Source of the DNA: Macrobrachium rosenbergii
Lineage: Eukaryota; Arthropoda; Malacostraca; Decapoda; Palaemonidae
Assembly: GCF_040412425.1 (NCBI RefSeq)
Contig: NC_089789.1
Span: forward strand, 40,930,606-40,994,605
Reading direction: 5' to 3'
Length of the DNA stretch: 64,000 bases
Shown: positions 1 to 11,611 of the stretch, piece after piece
Layout: each line of letters starts with the position of its first letter
Numbering within the stretch: position 1 is the stretch's first letter
The notes under the pieces: model-generated
Database searches by the model: none
The model's input: the letters and a program-made list of their open reading frames with translations, nothing else
Told to the model about the DNA's origin: nothing
Program-made: the position numbers and the translations under genes

Positions 1-1737
1 TAGAACAGTTGTATCTGTGTAGAAATTTATTTGCAACTTAGCTTATCTTCAAATGTATTTTTTCCACGTGCCATTAACCTCATTCCGAAAAGTTTGAAAT
101 TATAGTTGCAGTTGCAATGTTAGCATCAATATGGTTCCCAGTGCATTACGACGCTATCTTTATGAACAAGATGAATTATCATTAACCACCTTTCTGTTTA
201 TCTAAAAAGGTCCCTAATTCGAAAGAAACATTTTGGGTTCATCGGTTAGTGCTGAATCGGTGTAGAACTGGAGCCCAACAGTACTTTGATATATGAGCTA
301 ACTTTGACGAGGAAAATATCGAAAAATATCTCCTTTAGAGTAGAGAGCAAATTCTTACAGCCTGTTCTCTCCATGTTGAGGAAAATTTGGTAACACTGCA
401 TGAGCGAAGTCATTTGCCCAAGACAGCGACTTGCTGTATGCACATGGCAAGTCATGCGAGGAAGTTAGGAAAAAATAAGTAGCCTAACACAAATTATGTA
501 ATTCAGTATTCTTGCGTCAGGTTTTAACGACCTCGGGATCCGCCGAGAAAGAGAGAGAGGCGCAGAGACCACAGGAATAAGAATAATAAGAAGAATGTAC
601 CGAACGCTTTTGTGTTCTTTCAACGCAATTTTCGAGGTGCTAGGGTAAATCAGTAGCAGTGAATTACACAGTCAAAATAACAGCAGAAAAACGCAAAAAT
701 AATCGTTATAGTCTTTGTTTAATCTCTTAGACAATTTTATCAGTGCCATCTTGGAATACGAGTTGCCATGACTTAGGTTTTATGATGCTTTTCCCGTATT
801 TTAGGTCTAAACTTTCCTGGAACTCGTGGCGGGAAAATTCTGACGCTTCCTGGAACCGCCTGACTTAAATATATACATCTCAACGTTGTTTATTTACTTA
901 TTTTTCTTCATTTTGCTTTTCATGGGAGGTTGGGAAACATGGAATGTTGTAATAAGGATGCAATTTTACATTTAGGAAACTTGAATATACATTAAGTCCG
1001 GTTGTTTATAAGTGACACTGTCAACTTTATTTTTTTTTTTTTTTTTGCAGTTGTAAAGATGTTAATTGACGTTCTCTTCCCTCATTCTGGCGAAGAGGTA
1101 TGTGACATTCGCACCATTTTGTATTTTGCTCTTGTTCCAATTCTTATTTTATGCCCTTTGGTACTAAACATCACATTTTTGTCTTCACTAACGTCTATAG
1201 TGGTCTTTGGGTAAACCTGCTCTCTCTCTCTCTCTAACAATAAGTATTTAGTTATATCGCTCTTGTCGTGTTCATGAATCCGTGATAATAAACAAAACCT
1301 TAAATACTTTCGTTTGGAAACACCTGGCAAATGACAGTTTACCGGCCCGAGAGTGAAATGTACAACTGCTTTGGCTGCCCAGGAACAATATCCGGTGCTG
1401 GCATAGGACCAGCTGAATCTAAAAGGCCACGTCACATAGGGACTGTACACTGTAGACTACCGAAGTACGTAGCCAGAGATGTGAAGAATATGCAAGATTT
1501 CATGGCTTTTTTTTTAAAGTCGCCATTGATAAGGAAGTGAAGATGTGGGTGAATATAATTTTTTAAATCTCGTGATGTACAGGCTAATAAAAACTTGGAA
1601 GTGTACTATTTGCTCCAAGATGGTGTAATTTTAATGGTTAGTACACCATATTTATCCATGAGGGGTGTCTTGACGTGAAGTTCAGCTTAGTTTTTGGTGA
1701 CATTAAACAAGAGTCCATCTTTGGATATTCATTGTAA

Positions 1738-1740
<3 letters not shown>

Positions 1741-1810
<70 letters not shown>
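1741..1810. repeat. (CT)n microsatellite, 70 bp
   Basis: An uninterrupted TC dinucleotide run of 35 units. Long pure CT runs recur at 4307, 7735, 45807 and 45911 in this window. Confidence 0.98.
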
Positions 1811-1814
<4 letters not shown>

Positions 1815-2557
1815 ATATTCTCATTACCGCCTAATAACAGGTCAGCCAGAAATCTCTCTTCCTCACTTTAAGAAAAGAAACTACGGGAAAGTTAAGGTAA
1901 TAATTAGGATACAAAAATAAAAAAGTTAGCGGACGAATAAATGAAGCTCAGTTAATTGTATAATTAAAGGAACTCTTTCTCCGTCATCGAAAAATTTATT
2001 TATTTACACCACGAACCGATAATATCTGTAAAAAAAATAAAAAAAAAACATCCCGAGTAGCATAAACTTTGACGAGGAAAGCTCGTTCCATAAATTCTGG
2101 CCACGTGGACAACATTGGCAAGATACGCACATCAAATGACGTCACTAGTTAGAGGCTAAAAGAGAAATTGCGAATTTGCTGAAGTCTAACTTTGTTATGG
2201 GAAAAGAATACAGCGTGTCATGAAAGTAATCAATATCCAGTCGGATATTAGTGAAATACGTTGTACTATAGATTTTGTAATGCCACAGCACTACAAAAAA
2301 CTAGACCTTATCAGCGGCGGAAGCGCTCGAGGAAATTAGACCCATATTCAAATTGTAAGTGGTTTTTGTTTTGCCTTTCCTGATGTGTTGACGCCAAATT
2401 TCGCACAAAACGACGAGCAGTTTTTCTTCTGTTGGTGTAAAATTTAGCACCGTACATAACATTTAATCATGTGTGAAACCGTGAGTTCAACTTGTCCGCA
2501 AAGGCTAATTTGACAGTTGGTGCAAGCTGCTATAGAGGTGCCAGCAAGCGCCTCCCC

Positions 2558-2582
2558 ATTGTGCTTCCAGGAGAAGCACAAT
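2558..2582. repeat. Short perfect inverted repeat
   Basis: Ten-base arms (attgtgcttc / gaagcacaat) are separated by five bases. No associated gene is seen; it may be chance or part of an old repeat. Confidence 0.5.
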
Positions 2583-3069
2583 AGGAAATTATTGATCATT
2601 CATTGATTGTTTTGTCCAAGCAAATGGCTTCTTGCCAAGTTGTACCTGCTGTGGCTCGGTCTTCACTCCAACCTGTGTACAAGGAAAACACCGAAGGATA
2701 TGTGGAATGAGAACATGCGGGGAATTTGATATAAAAAAAGTCCATAGCGGAAGATTCAATCGGAGAGGTAAGTTCTCTGAGAGAGAAAGAGTGAGAGAAA
2801 GGATTTGAATGATTCGATGAGCAAAACGAATACGGAGTGAGCAGTAAGAAAGAATTTAAGTAATTCAGTAAAAACAATCTACGTGGAGTGATTCATAAAG
2901 GATAAAGAACGGACTTTGTAAATTCTCTGTCAGTTTGAATCACTTGGTCAGAAGCAGTGAAATTAGTGTGAGCGAAGTTTTTAAAACATAGTGAACAATA
3001 ACTAGCATGTTTAAGTAACTGTAGTGTAGGCCTATATTTTATTCATAAAGCAGGTTCTGCAAAGTGTTT

Positions 3070-3100
<31 letters not shown>
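3070..3100. repeat. (GT)n microsatellite
   Basis: A TG dinucleotide run of about 30 bases with one interruption near its start. Confidence 0.95.
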
Positions 3101-3151
3101 AGCTCGTAAGCTTCCGAGGATGAAGTTTTAATCTAAGGGTTCTGATTTCAG

Positions 3152-3232
3152 AAAACTTCATGCGATGGTCATCTATCGTAGATGTTGGAAACACGCACTC
3201 CTCTTCACGACTTTCTTCTCAGGAATTTACAT
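3152..3232 (+). other. Candidate 5' exon of the METTL24-like gene
   Basis: The segment is bounded by an acceptor-like tgatttcag and a good donor at|gtgagt. It offers two start codons in different frames. The ATG at 3160 reads 24 codons to the donor and leaves one base, exactly the phase the exon at 6794 needs, but it encodes a polar Ser-rich peptide. The ATG at 3165 encodes a short basic stretch followed by hydrophobic residues (about ALLFTTFFSGIYM), like a type II membrane anchor expected for this family. That frame leaves two bases and would need another exon between. Both readings are inference. Confidence 0.35.
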
Positions 3233-4195
3233 GTGAGTACCAGAGCAGGCTTTTAATTGATGACTAAGATGTGTTATTATACTAACTCGCCTTCTCTCGA
3301 AAAGATTATAGAATTCAGGAATTGTGATTTAAGGAAGAAGTTAGGATGCCTTACTGGGAATATCACCCTTTAAGAGTCAAAGCCTGTTCATTTCACTGGT
3401 CTAAAGCAGATAACGAAACCACTGGATATGTCCTTGGTAGGTGCCTCCCGCAGAAGCTAGAAACTGCGACACGAATCATTTGCGTCTAAATGTGTTGCTG
3501 TTGCATACGCGAGCATAACTTGTATTCAAATTTGAATTCACATTCATTATCGTAGATTTTAAGCGTGAGTATTTCTTGTATGAAAATGTATAGACCAGCC
3601 GTCAGCCAGCAGCTAATTTTTTGTGACACTAAGGTAGCTCAGTGTTTTATTTTCTGTTTTTTTTTTTTATTTTTAGACTTTCCACTTCTAAGCCCATAGC
3701 TTGTTTTTTTTTTATCATTGTGCCAGTATTACTTTCCTGTACATCCGTGACTTATGAACGGATATTTTGCAACACTAACTTAAAATCTACATTGATAAGG
3801 AACCCCGGATTATGCAATAGACACTTGCAACAAAAAGTGCCCAAAGCCTATTGATTTTGGTAGCACTTGGACTGCTGCAACATAAGTAGATTTCAACAGT
3901 AACTTGAAAAACAGAAAAAATGCAAAGAAATTTAGTCTAAAACTATGCCCCTTCACCCACTCAGGTCGAATTTTATTATTAGGTCTATAAAAAAGCTTAC
4001 CGGAAATCGTGCGCAAATACCCATAGTCTGGTTTGTGAGATAGATAGATAGATAAAAAATAATGTTTGCCCATTAGACAAACAGATAGTTATATATGCTT
4101 GTGTATGCTTTATTCTTTTGATATGAGCTAACAACTTCATTCCTAAAAAAAATTAATGCTCAGAAGCTTGCAACAGGTCTTAGGAGTTTGACGAG

Positions 4196-4197
<2 letters not shown>

Positions 4198-4254
<57 letters not shown>
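4198..4254. repeat. (TTA)n microsatellite
   Basis: A pure trinucleotide run of about 19 units. Confidence 0.97.
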
Positions 4255-4255
<1 letters not shown>

Positions 4256-4303
4256 TATCTTTTCAGATTTCATCAGTCTGCTATAGATACTCAAAATGGA
4301 GGT

Positions 4304-4306
<3 letters not shown>

Positions 4307-4363
<57 letters not shown>
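4307..4363. repeat. (CT)n microsatellite
   Basis: An uninterrupted CT run of about 28 units. The Leu-Ser open frame across it is an artefact of the repeat. Confidence 0.97.
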
Positions 4364-4365
<2 letters not shown>

Positions 4366-6793
4366 TTTTTTATCCTCATATTCACCCGATTATTTTTTTT
4401 ATCTGCGACCTGCCATTAAACAGTTTATTGTTAATCAGAATAATGGGGATTATCAAAGCCTTCTCTCTAAAAGTTCTTGGTAATTGTATTTTATGTTTTT
4501 TGGACGAAGAGAAACGATTATTATCACCACATTGTCCAAAGACTTCGGTCTAGGAACTTCCCACTTGATGTCGGTTAAGGCAGCCTTATGCCAACACGAA
4601 ACCTTGCAACAAAGGCGGTTCTTAAGTCGAGTAAGACGTTGAAGAGAGTAAGAGACCGAGTGTAGAACTCTGGATTCGGGCCAAGTGGAATGCTTACTCT
4701 GTCGTTAGTAGTAGTAGTCGAGTTTTGCCTTTTGAACGGCTCCCATGTGCTCTTTCTATTTTTCCTGTGCTTGTGCAAGTTTAGTTTATACAGATTACTA
4801 AAGATTACATTTTTTTAGTAGCAGAATGGGAAGAAAATTCTTGCAACGGCTCGTTGTCACACACTGGTAATGTTGTTTGTGTTTGTACTTGAACTTGTTA
4901 CTTTTCTTCTCTCTCAGTCCCAAACTTTCTTGCGCTGAATTTTTATTTCTTCAGTTTATCTCAACGAGAGAGAAAGAAAAGGCCAAGCTTGAGTTTTTTC
5001 TTAAACATATTCAACAATTTTATTTTGCAAATTCGTATTGCAAAGTGAATTTATTGTTTATTGCATTAAATGTACTACAACGACAGACATTCGTTGCACT
5101 CCTCTTAACCTGACTTAGAATCAGGTTTAATACCCTTCATTTTTAAAAGAAGAAGAAGATTTTTCTGGTAGTTTGATCTCGGCTACAACTAAAATGTGGA
5201 ATAGTTGCATATATGACTATAGCGCAATTGTGGGATCCTCTGATCTCCAAATATTTAAGCAAGGAGCAAATTCATTCCAGCTCTCTGCTGTCGTCTCTTG
5301 AATTTCAGGCCTATCGGTTTTATTTTCTATCTCCTCATTTTTATTTATTTATCTCCTTTTCCTATTACTTGTCTCTCTCTTTGCAGGCTGATTTTCCTTT
5401 GGATCCCTCTTAAGTTTATATAGTCTGTTGACTCGATCCTTAAGGGTTTTCAGCTGAAGATGTAAAAAGAAAAAAATAAATGTGAAGCCGTTACCAGTGG
5501 TATCCCTACTACTAGTACTTAAGCACTTATTTAGCTTTTCTTCAATATTTTCTTCTCCGAACAGAAAGAAAATAACCCGAGTTTCGCTTCTGTCCCTTCT
5601 GTCGTTAGAAAGAAAAGAAAGGCTCGAACCTGATTTCTTTCTCGCGGTCTTAGGCCGATGTGTTATGGTTTTGTTAGTTTCATAGATGAGGTGTGATGTA
5701 AATGCTTGCGGAGGGGAAGACATCTTCATTGCACAACGACTCAACTAACAAGTAAGAACAATACAGCGGACAGCTTGTCAGCATCACGAGTGCATTCAAG
5801 CACACAGTTCCAGCAAACATACAAGGTTACAACACGATGCCTCCGGCTAACTTAGGGTGAATCCCGCAGTAATGGGACGAACCCACGACAGCGTTCAGAG
5901 AGCGGAAAGAGACAGCATGTTCTGCGTTGCGGGTGACGTGGGCTTAAATACAACGAGGAAGAGGAAGAATGAAAGAAAACCATTTCGGCAGTAAAATTAA
6001 ATTCATGCTTTTGCATTATGTAATGAAAGTCAACGGCAAAACTGATTTTGCTTGGCGGAAATTGTAACTTGTGAGCCATGTTTTCTTATCGAAATTGGCG
6101 GAAACTAGATTATTAGAATAACAGGAGGGAAGTGGAAGAAAAATTAGGAGAATGACAATGCATATTTTAGTATCAGTACTGACAGAAACTGAAGTTGTTC
6201 AGACTTTTTCCACCAAATTGACAGGAACTGAAATTTAGTTTCTAATCAAAATTAACAGAGATTCGACACGATTGAGATGTATCCTCTTAAAAAACTGAGA
6301 CTTATTTTATGAAAACTGGCCGAAGTCGACATCCTGAAAGTACCTCGAGAAATAAAGGTTAACTCTGGATTCTAAACTAAAGAAGAAGAAAATATGCACG
6401 ATGGGACTTTCTTCGTTATTATAAAAAAAAAAAGTCGGGTTAACCAGTATAACTTTTAGTAATGTTTTTCGGTATTGCCTGGTTCTCAGTTTTTTTTATG
6501 TCAAGATATACTGTTAACAGAATTATACAAGAATGACCCACCGGTCTCTTAGACCTATTTGGGGAGGAAAATGTAATTAGAAAGTATCTTAGTTCTTAGA
6601 AGACAGGGGATGTAGTATAGCACCAGTTAGATGCAATTACTTTACTTTCTTAACTTTAAATTCCCAGTGTGGATGACTATCTTTCTGTTGCGCAATTTTC
6701 AGTTAAGTGGTTGTATCATTCATCCAATTATATATATAAATATATCTGTGTCTAATGCGTTTATAGTGTTTGTATTTGCGCCTTTAATTTCAG

Positions 6794-7731
6794 GTTGTAT
6801 GGTGGAAGAGCACAGAGCGAAGAACTGCACTGTTCCAGCCCTGAAGTCACTGCGACAGTACAACTCATACATCAACAATAAACAAGCAGATTGCAGTAAA
6901 TGGGTATGACAATAATAATAATGAGAAGTACAGTATTCATTCTGTATGTGCATAAACATGTGGGAATGCATTTACGTAATGTGTCTCTCCGTTATCATCT
7001 CTTCTCCCAAGTGTTCCACAACTATTAGAAGGCATTGCTAAAATTGGGACTAGGTGGATACCATTAGTACTAACAGCCTGTTGATAATGATTCAGATATT
7101 TCAAATGCTGTGTGTGTGTGTGTGAATGCAACTGTATACTTAAGCAACGCCTCTAGGTCCCTCGTAGGCGGCTAGTGCCTTCAGTGCACCTCACGTGATT
7201 CACTGTAGGCATTGCTAAAGGGTGTTTGCAGCGTACCATCGGCCCCTGACTCTACCCACTGTTTAGGGTTTTACTTGACTTCCATCGCCGCACCCTCTCG
7301 TCAGTTTTGCTCTCCAACCTCTCTAATTGTTTCTTTAGATCTTAGTACCTCATCTCCTCTATATTCTGGATATCTTTAGCTTGCCGTCCAACCACTCTAA
7401 CTCCCTCTTTTCATTGTCTGAAGCTCTGTGCATTGCTATACAGCCTAAATTTCTTCTGAAATCAAATCGGCGCCTGTAAAGTGTGACTCCTTCTTTGCTT
7501 CCCAGGTAGAGCTCGGAGTTATGGGACCATACGATGGCAGGAAGCTCATTTGCATGGACTCTAGGTTCAACATAGAGCCTGGCAACTGCGTCGCTTTGTC
7601 CTTCGGCATCAACGATAACTGGTCGTTCGAGGAGGACCTCGAGAGATTGGGATGCAAGGTTAGATAGAAAGTCACCTGTATGTTTCATCATTTTGGTAGC
7701 TTCATGTTCGTGTTTTGTGTAGAGGGTATGT

Positions 7732-7793
<62 letters not shown>

Positions 7794-7938
7794 CATCCGG
7801 AAAAGCTATTATGCAGAACAGGAAATGAGTCATCCCAATTCGTAAAATCCCTTTGTTCATGTATATGTGTGTATTTATATCATTATAGTAAATGTTAAGA
7901 ATGCGCCTTGACATTAGCTCAAGTAAGAGAATGAGTGA

Positions 7939-7984
<46 letters not shown>

Positions 7985-9458
7985 TGGACACGCTCATGGT
8001 AAAGGATCCCATGTTTATTTTGTACCCAACATTCAAGTGCTGACAACAGTTCAGGTGCTGACAGCTAATATCAGTTCTAGTGCTAATATCAGTTCTAGTG
8101 CTGATATCAGTTCAAATGCTGATATCAATTCAACTGCAGATATCAGTTCAAGTGCTGTCATCAGTTCAAGTGCAGATATTAGTTCAAGTGTTGACATCAG
8201 TTCAAGTGCAGGTATTAGTTCAAGTGCTGACATCAGTTCAAGTGCAGATATTAGTTCAAGTGCTGACATAAGTTCAAGTGCTGACATTAGTTATATGTTG
8301 CAGGTATACGCCTTCGATCCAACCATAGGCCTAGAGACACAGAAGATTTCTCCCAACATTCATTTCTTCAATCTGGGCATCTCCAACTACCAAGGGCTCA
8401 GGAAAATCGGAATGAATCCAGTACCAACGGATTTCAACTTCACGAAGGTAATCGTATATACAGTATATGTGTTATCAGTTTCCTTCTTTATCAAAATATT
8501 GCGAGTTTGGTTTGCTAATGCGACGCACTAATACACAGACACCTTGTTTGTAGGTGTGCGAAGAGCTAATGATGTTTGTATACACACACACACACGAATA
8601 ATATAGCCCTATAGGAATCTGTTTCATGTTTTCACTTGTGCTAACATTTCTGTAAACATCTTTTCCAACCGATCAGGAGTATCCCGTCGATACGTACGAG
8701 AACATCCTCAAAATGCTGGGTTTGACCGATGTTCCCATAGATATGATCAAGATGGACGTTGAAACATCCGAAATCGAATTCCTCCAAGATGTTCTGTACA
8801 ATACGCCCCACCTTTTGAGGAACGTCAAGCAGATGGCTGTTGAAATCCACCATGATGTTTATGGAGGTAACCTGAATTGCTGTTCTGACTATTACTGATA
8901 TTATTCAGGATTAGTCCACACTCTTGTGAAACAAAATGAAAATTCTGTGAATTTACATTTTTAAAAATTCTCATTGACATTTTAAAACACCAAAGGACCG
9001 CTTAATAGTCAGTTTAGCATAAAACCAACAAACCAATATAAAAGTGAAGATAAGCTTTTAAGAAAAAACTTATTTGAGTAAATATAACCCGGAATAAATG
9101 CAAAAACCTTCAATTAATAAAGAAAAATAGATGCAGTCAGTACGGTGTGCTTATCCATTACTTCTCTTTTATGCCACATTGCATGTTGCACCCAACTGCT
9201 AAGATTTGTTGCAGGTTAAATTTGTTCAACTTACAAGTTCCAAAAAGTTATCATGGTGCTATTGGCGTTTAATCTAATTAATAAGTTATCTGCTTCGTCT
9301 CTCTGCGCGTCCAAGATGGCGACGTGGGTCATACGAGCATCCAGCACGTTTTCTGGGTCCTCTTCCACCACCTGAAATGCCACGGCTTCAAGATGTACAT
9401 GAGCAGAGACGGCGGATTCTTCAGGGAGGTTGTGTGGGCACGAGAAGCGGACTGGTGA
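6794..9458 (+). CDS. METTL24: METTL24-like methyltransferase (N-terminus unresolved)
   Basis: Firm coding exons are 6794-6903, 7506-7658, 8304-8447, 8677-8866 and 9316-9458 (stop TGA 9456-9458). Every acceptor is AG, every donor GT, and all phases agree, giving about 246 residues. Family-type motifs appear in order: a Leu-Ile-Cys-Met-Asp-Ser-Arg-Phe block, SFGINDNWSFEEDLE, the VYAFDP strand-loop expected to bind the SAM adenosine ribose, IKMDVETSE (an acidic DxE core as in FkbM-type enzymes), and VEIHHDVYG. This matches the order in human METTL24, recalled from memory. The substrate of METTL24 is unknown; vertebrate forms carry an N-terminal hydrophobic anchor or signal. Here the start is unsettled: an in-frame ATG at 6799 could begin a 244-residue protein, or the 3152-3232 exon may supply the N-terminus (270 residues by the phase-matching frame). 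Introns carry a SINE-like copy, (CT)n, (TTA)n and an 18-bp minisatellite. Confidence 0.85.
7158..7450 (+). mobile_element. SINE-like dispersed repeat, copy 1 (diverged)
   Basis: It shares the block ggctagtgcc-tcagtgcacctca and gtttgcagcg with the copies at 12745, 16713, 40500, 47400 and 50925. It lies in the intron just upstream of the 7506 exon of the methyltransferase gene. It is the more degenerate type, with a CT-rich middle and a tail ending in a 'cctaaat' motif seen in other copies. No protein is encoded. Confidence 0.75.
7735..7790. repeat. (CT)n microsatellite in METTL24 intron
   Basis: An uninterrupted TC run of 28 units, 76 bases downstream of the donor at 7659. Confidence 0.97.
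7940..7983. repeat. (TTA)n microsatellite in METTL24 intron
   Basis: A pure ATT run of about 14 units. Confidence 0.97.
8030..8290 (+). repeat. 18-bp minisatellite, about 13 units
   Basis: Units resemble cagttcaagtgctgatat with a few substitutions each. It ends about 14 bases before the acceptor of the exon at 8304. As 18 is a multiple of 3, the array stays open in several frames. In the frame of the downstream exon it reads as Ser-Ser-Ala-Asp-Ile-Ser-type hexapeptides without a stop. Most likely it is simply intronic. Confidence 0.93.
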
Positions 9459-9521
9459 CGTCAAGAAAGGCCCAGAGATTTGGGAATTGTTAGTGGCTAA
9501 GCCCTGATTAACCACTAGTCT

Positions 9522-9527
9522 AATAAA
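9522..9527 (+). terminator. Polyadenylation signal AATAAA (METTL24-like)
   Basis: A canonical hexamer 64 bases past the stop codon. A second AATAAA lies at 9659-9664. Either could end this transcript. Confidence 0.6.
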
Positions 9528-9664
9528 GCTTTGTTGCCCTAGGCCTATGCTCAAACCAAAATGTGTACAACAATGTCGGAAAAATAATACAACCATTAAA
9601 AAAATAAGTATCAAAGGGGATACGTGTACAACATTTTATTGGGGGATTTTCACGATGAAATAAA

Positions 9665-10980
9665 GACACAAGACGTAAAATTTGGTCTACCTTGAGTGAA
9701 AAATATTCTAATGTTTGCTATTATGGATCATAAATTTGGGTTGCACATCAATAGCTCTAGTCCCTTGGTATCCTTAATCCGGGCTTGTAAATGTGTTTTT
9801 CAATGTAATTTGTTTATTAATTCGAGTTTTACTAGGCTATCCTTACACCTAAATTCTGCCATGAGAGGTAGTTAACAAACTGCAGAACTTTATCTCCAAC
9901 TGAAACAAAAGCTGTATATTTACTAGAAAAACTTAATCCAGGAGATTAAATTTAGTACAAAGAAAATGCATTTATTTGTTGCTTCAGTGCTGCACCCGGC
10001 GTGCTTCATTTAAAAAAATTTTTTTTACGGTACACCATCTTTAGTCTAGTCTGCTTCACTTGATCATCTGACAAGTTATGTCAACACGTGTGCATCATGA
10101 ATGATAATAAAAGAGTAGTTTTCCTATTCAAAATATGTTGAAACTATGTGTACGCCGTTTCGAGTAGCTGGGTTGTTTCCAGTATTAATCTGGAACGTAT
10201 ATAAAGAGGATTTCCATGGAGAAACTTCGATAATTAGAAAGACTTAAGATACTGGAAGTTGGGAGAAACTCTACAGGCTGCTTTTCGAATTTGCAGAACG
10301 TCGTACAGTGTTTGGGCAGAATTGCCATTGATCAGCCAAAATAAAAAATATAAACGATGCAAACGTAAAGAGGATACAAGGTATTCCCCCAAGAAATGGC
10401 ATCTTGAGGTGATAAACGGGAAATTTGATTTTTCCTTGAATGGGGCAGAGGTGCACCCTTCATTACAAGACCATGCAGGAAGTTTAGCCTAGTGCTATCT
10501 GAATTGTTTCTAAATGTCACCCTTAAATACTGTGTATTCATCAATCTCGATTAGGCCATCTGATGCTCGTTCGCTTTTGTCTGTATGGCTTCTCCCTGCC
10601 TCCCTGGTCTAGGAGTCCGCCTCCTAATTTACCTGATACAGGATTGCCATTGTTACTGAATCTGTAAAAAATGTACTGATTTCTGTCGCCTGCATTTTAC
10701 GTCAGTAAAGACTTGTTATAAAGCTATTCGGTCATTCCCAGTGAAAAATATAATTTAGCTGAGCAATTTTTGGTATTGGGAATTACCAAACTACTTATAA
10801 GCTGTGAAAGAGTAAACTGCATTTTAATTACTCAACGACCTGTAACAGGTAGTACAGAAAATGGCGCCAATTTGTCTGCTTCTGCTATCCCCCAATAGAC
10901 GATGACAATGTGCCAAAATGACGTCCCAAGAAGAAAGTATTTTGAAAGTAAAATGAGCTCTCACGGCATTATCATGTTAA
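9665..10980. other. Intergenic, no gene seen
   Basis: It separates the methyltransferase gene from the cyclin gene. A TATA-like gtatataaag occurs at about 10197, but the short frames after it (78 residues or less) show no domain. No repeat was recognised. Confidence 0.5.
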
Positions 10981-10984
10981 GAGG

Positions 10985-11199
10985 AACGACGGCTCTCTCC
11001 GTCGTCATTTAGCCGTCATATTTCAAGTCATGTACTCAAACATAATGGAAGAACATACGAGGTTTACGAAGATTTTGGTGCCCATGCATTGCGTCACCGG
11101 GTTATGCTGGCCGGTAGAGTGTACTCAGACTCTTGAAGCATTTCATCCCTGGACAGTCCGAGGTTAAGAGGTATCACGTCCGTCAGAAACTTAAGATTG
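10985..11199 (+). promoter_or_regulatory. Putative promoter / 5' UTR exon of the cyclin gene
   Basis: A locally CpG-richer segment ends in the donor-like aagattg|gtgagccc at 11199/11200. It is the best first-exon candidate upstream of the acceptor at 13615, which precedes the cyclin start codon by ten bases. An ATG at 11045 opens a 40-codon frame that would be an upstream ORF if transcribed. Assignment rests on splice-site appearance only. Confidence 0.35.
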
Positions 11200-11571
11200 G
11201 TGAGCCCTTTTTTTTCTGTTTTTGATCCAGCTGGAGCTTAGTGCTATCCTTTCAAAAATTAGGTTAGATAAATGGTTTTAGCTGTTTGCTTTGCAATTGC
11301 TATATCCAAAAACTGAAAATTTCCCCATGTAGATAGCGTGTGAATATCACTTTAGGCTGTGAAATGCGATGGCCAAGAATGACTGTATACAATATATTTT
11401 ATTTTAAACGGCGAATTAGTGCGACAAGTATGTAATTTCGTTAATGAAGTTTAAGGGATTTTAACATTTTTCAAGTGTTTTTTAATATTTGGTGTATTGT
11501 GTAATTGGAGTGTCTGACATTTTTTATGAAAATTACAACGAAAAGGGATAGGTATGTAGATGGTTCTAACG

Positions 11572-11611
11572 AACCACCAACAATTAATATTTATATTAAT
11601 TGTTGGTGGTT
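11572..11611. repeat. Perfect 40-bp palindrome
   Basis: Nineteen-base arms (aaccaccaacaattaatat and its exact reverse complement) are separated by two T bases. It lies in the putative first intron of the cyclin gene. Confidence 0.95.

Larger units (their letters stand above)
1..3151. other. Intergenic or 5' flank, no gene recognised
   Basis: No conserved protein is recognisable on either strand; the short open frames here have no domain and are probably chance. The stretch holds a long (CT)n tract, a (GT)n tract and a small perfect hairpin, listed separately. A 17-base string containing actttgacgaggaaa occurs near 304 and again near 2068, which hints at an old dispersed repeat. It could contain the promoter and first exon of the methyltransferase gene, but nothing fixes a start site. 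Confidence 0.5.
3233..6793. other. Probable intron or intergenic, no exon recognised
   Basis: It holds (TTA)n and (CT)n microsatellites and low-complexity pyrimidine stretches. No segment with conserved protein sequence was found. If the membrane-anchor reading of the 3152-3232 exon is right, one small exon of the methyltransferase gene should be hidden here. Confidence 0.4.

Noticed and set aside
1331..1540. Open frames on both strands around 1082-1540
   Set aside because: No recognisable motif, start context or splice partners.
10190..10492. TATA-like gtatataaag followed by a 78-codon frame
   Set aside because: Single short motif in AT-rich DNA and a domain-less frame; not enough for a gene call.
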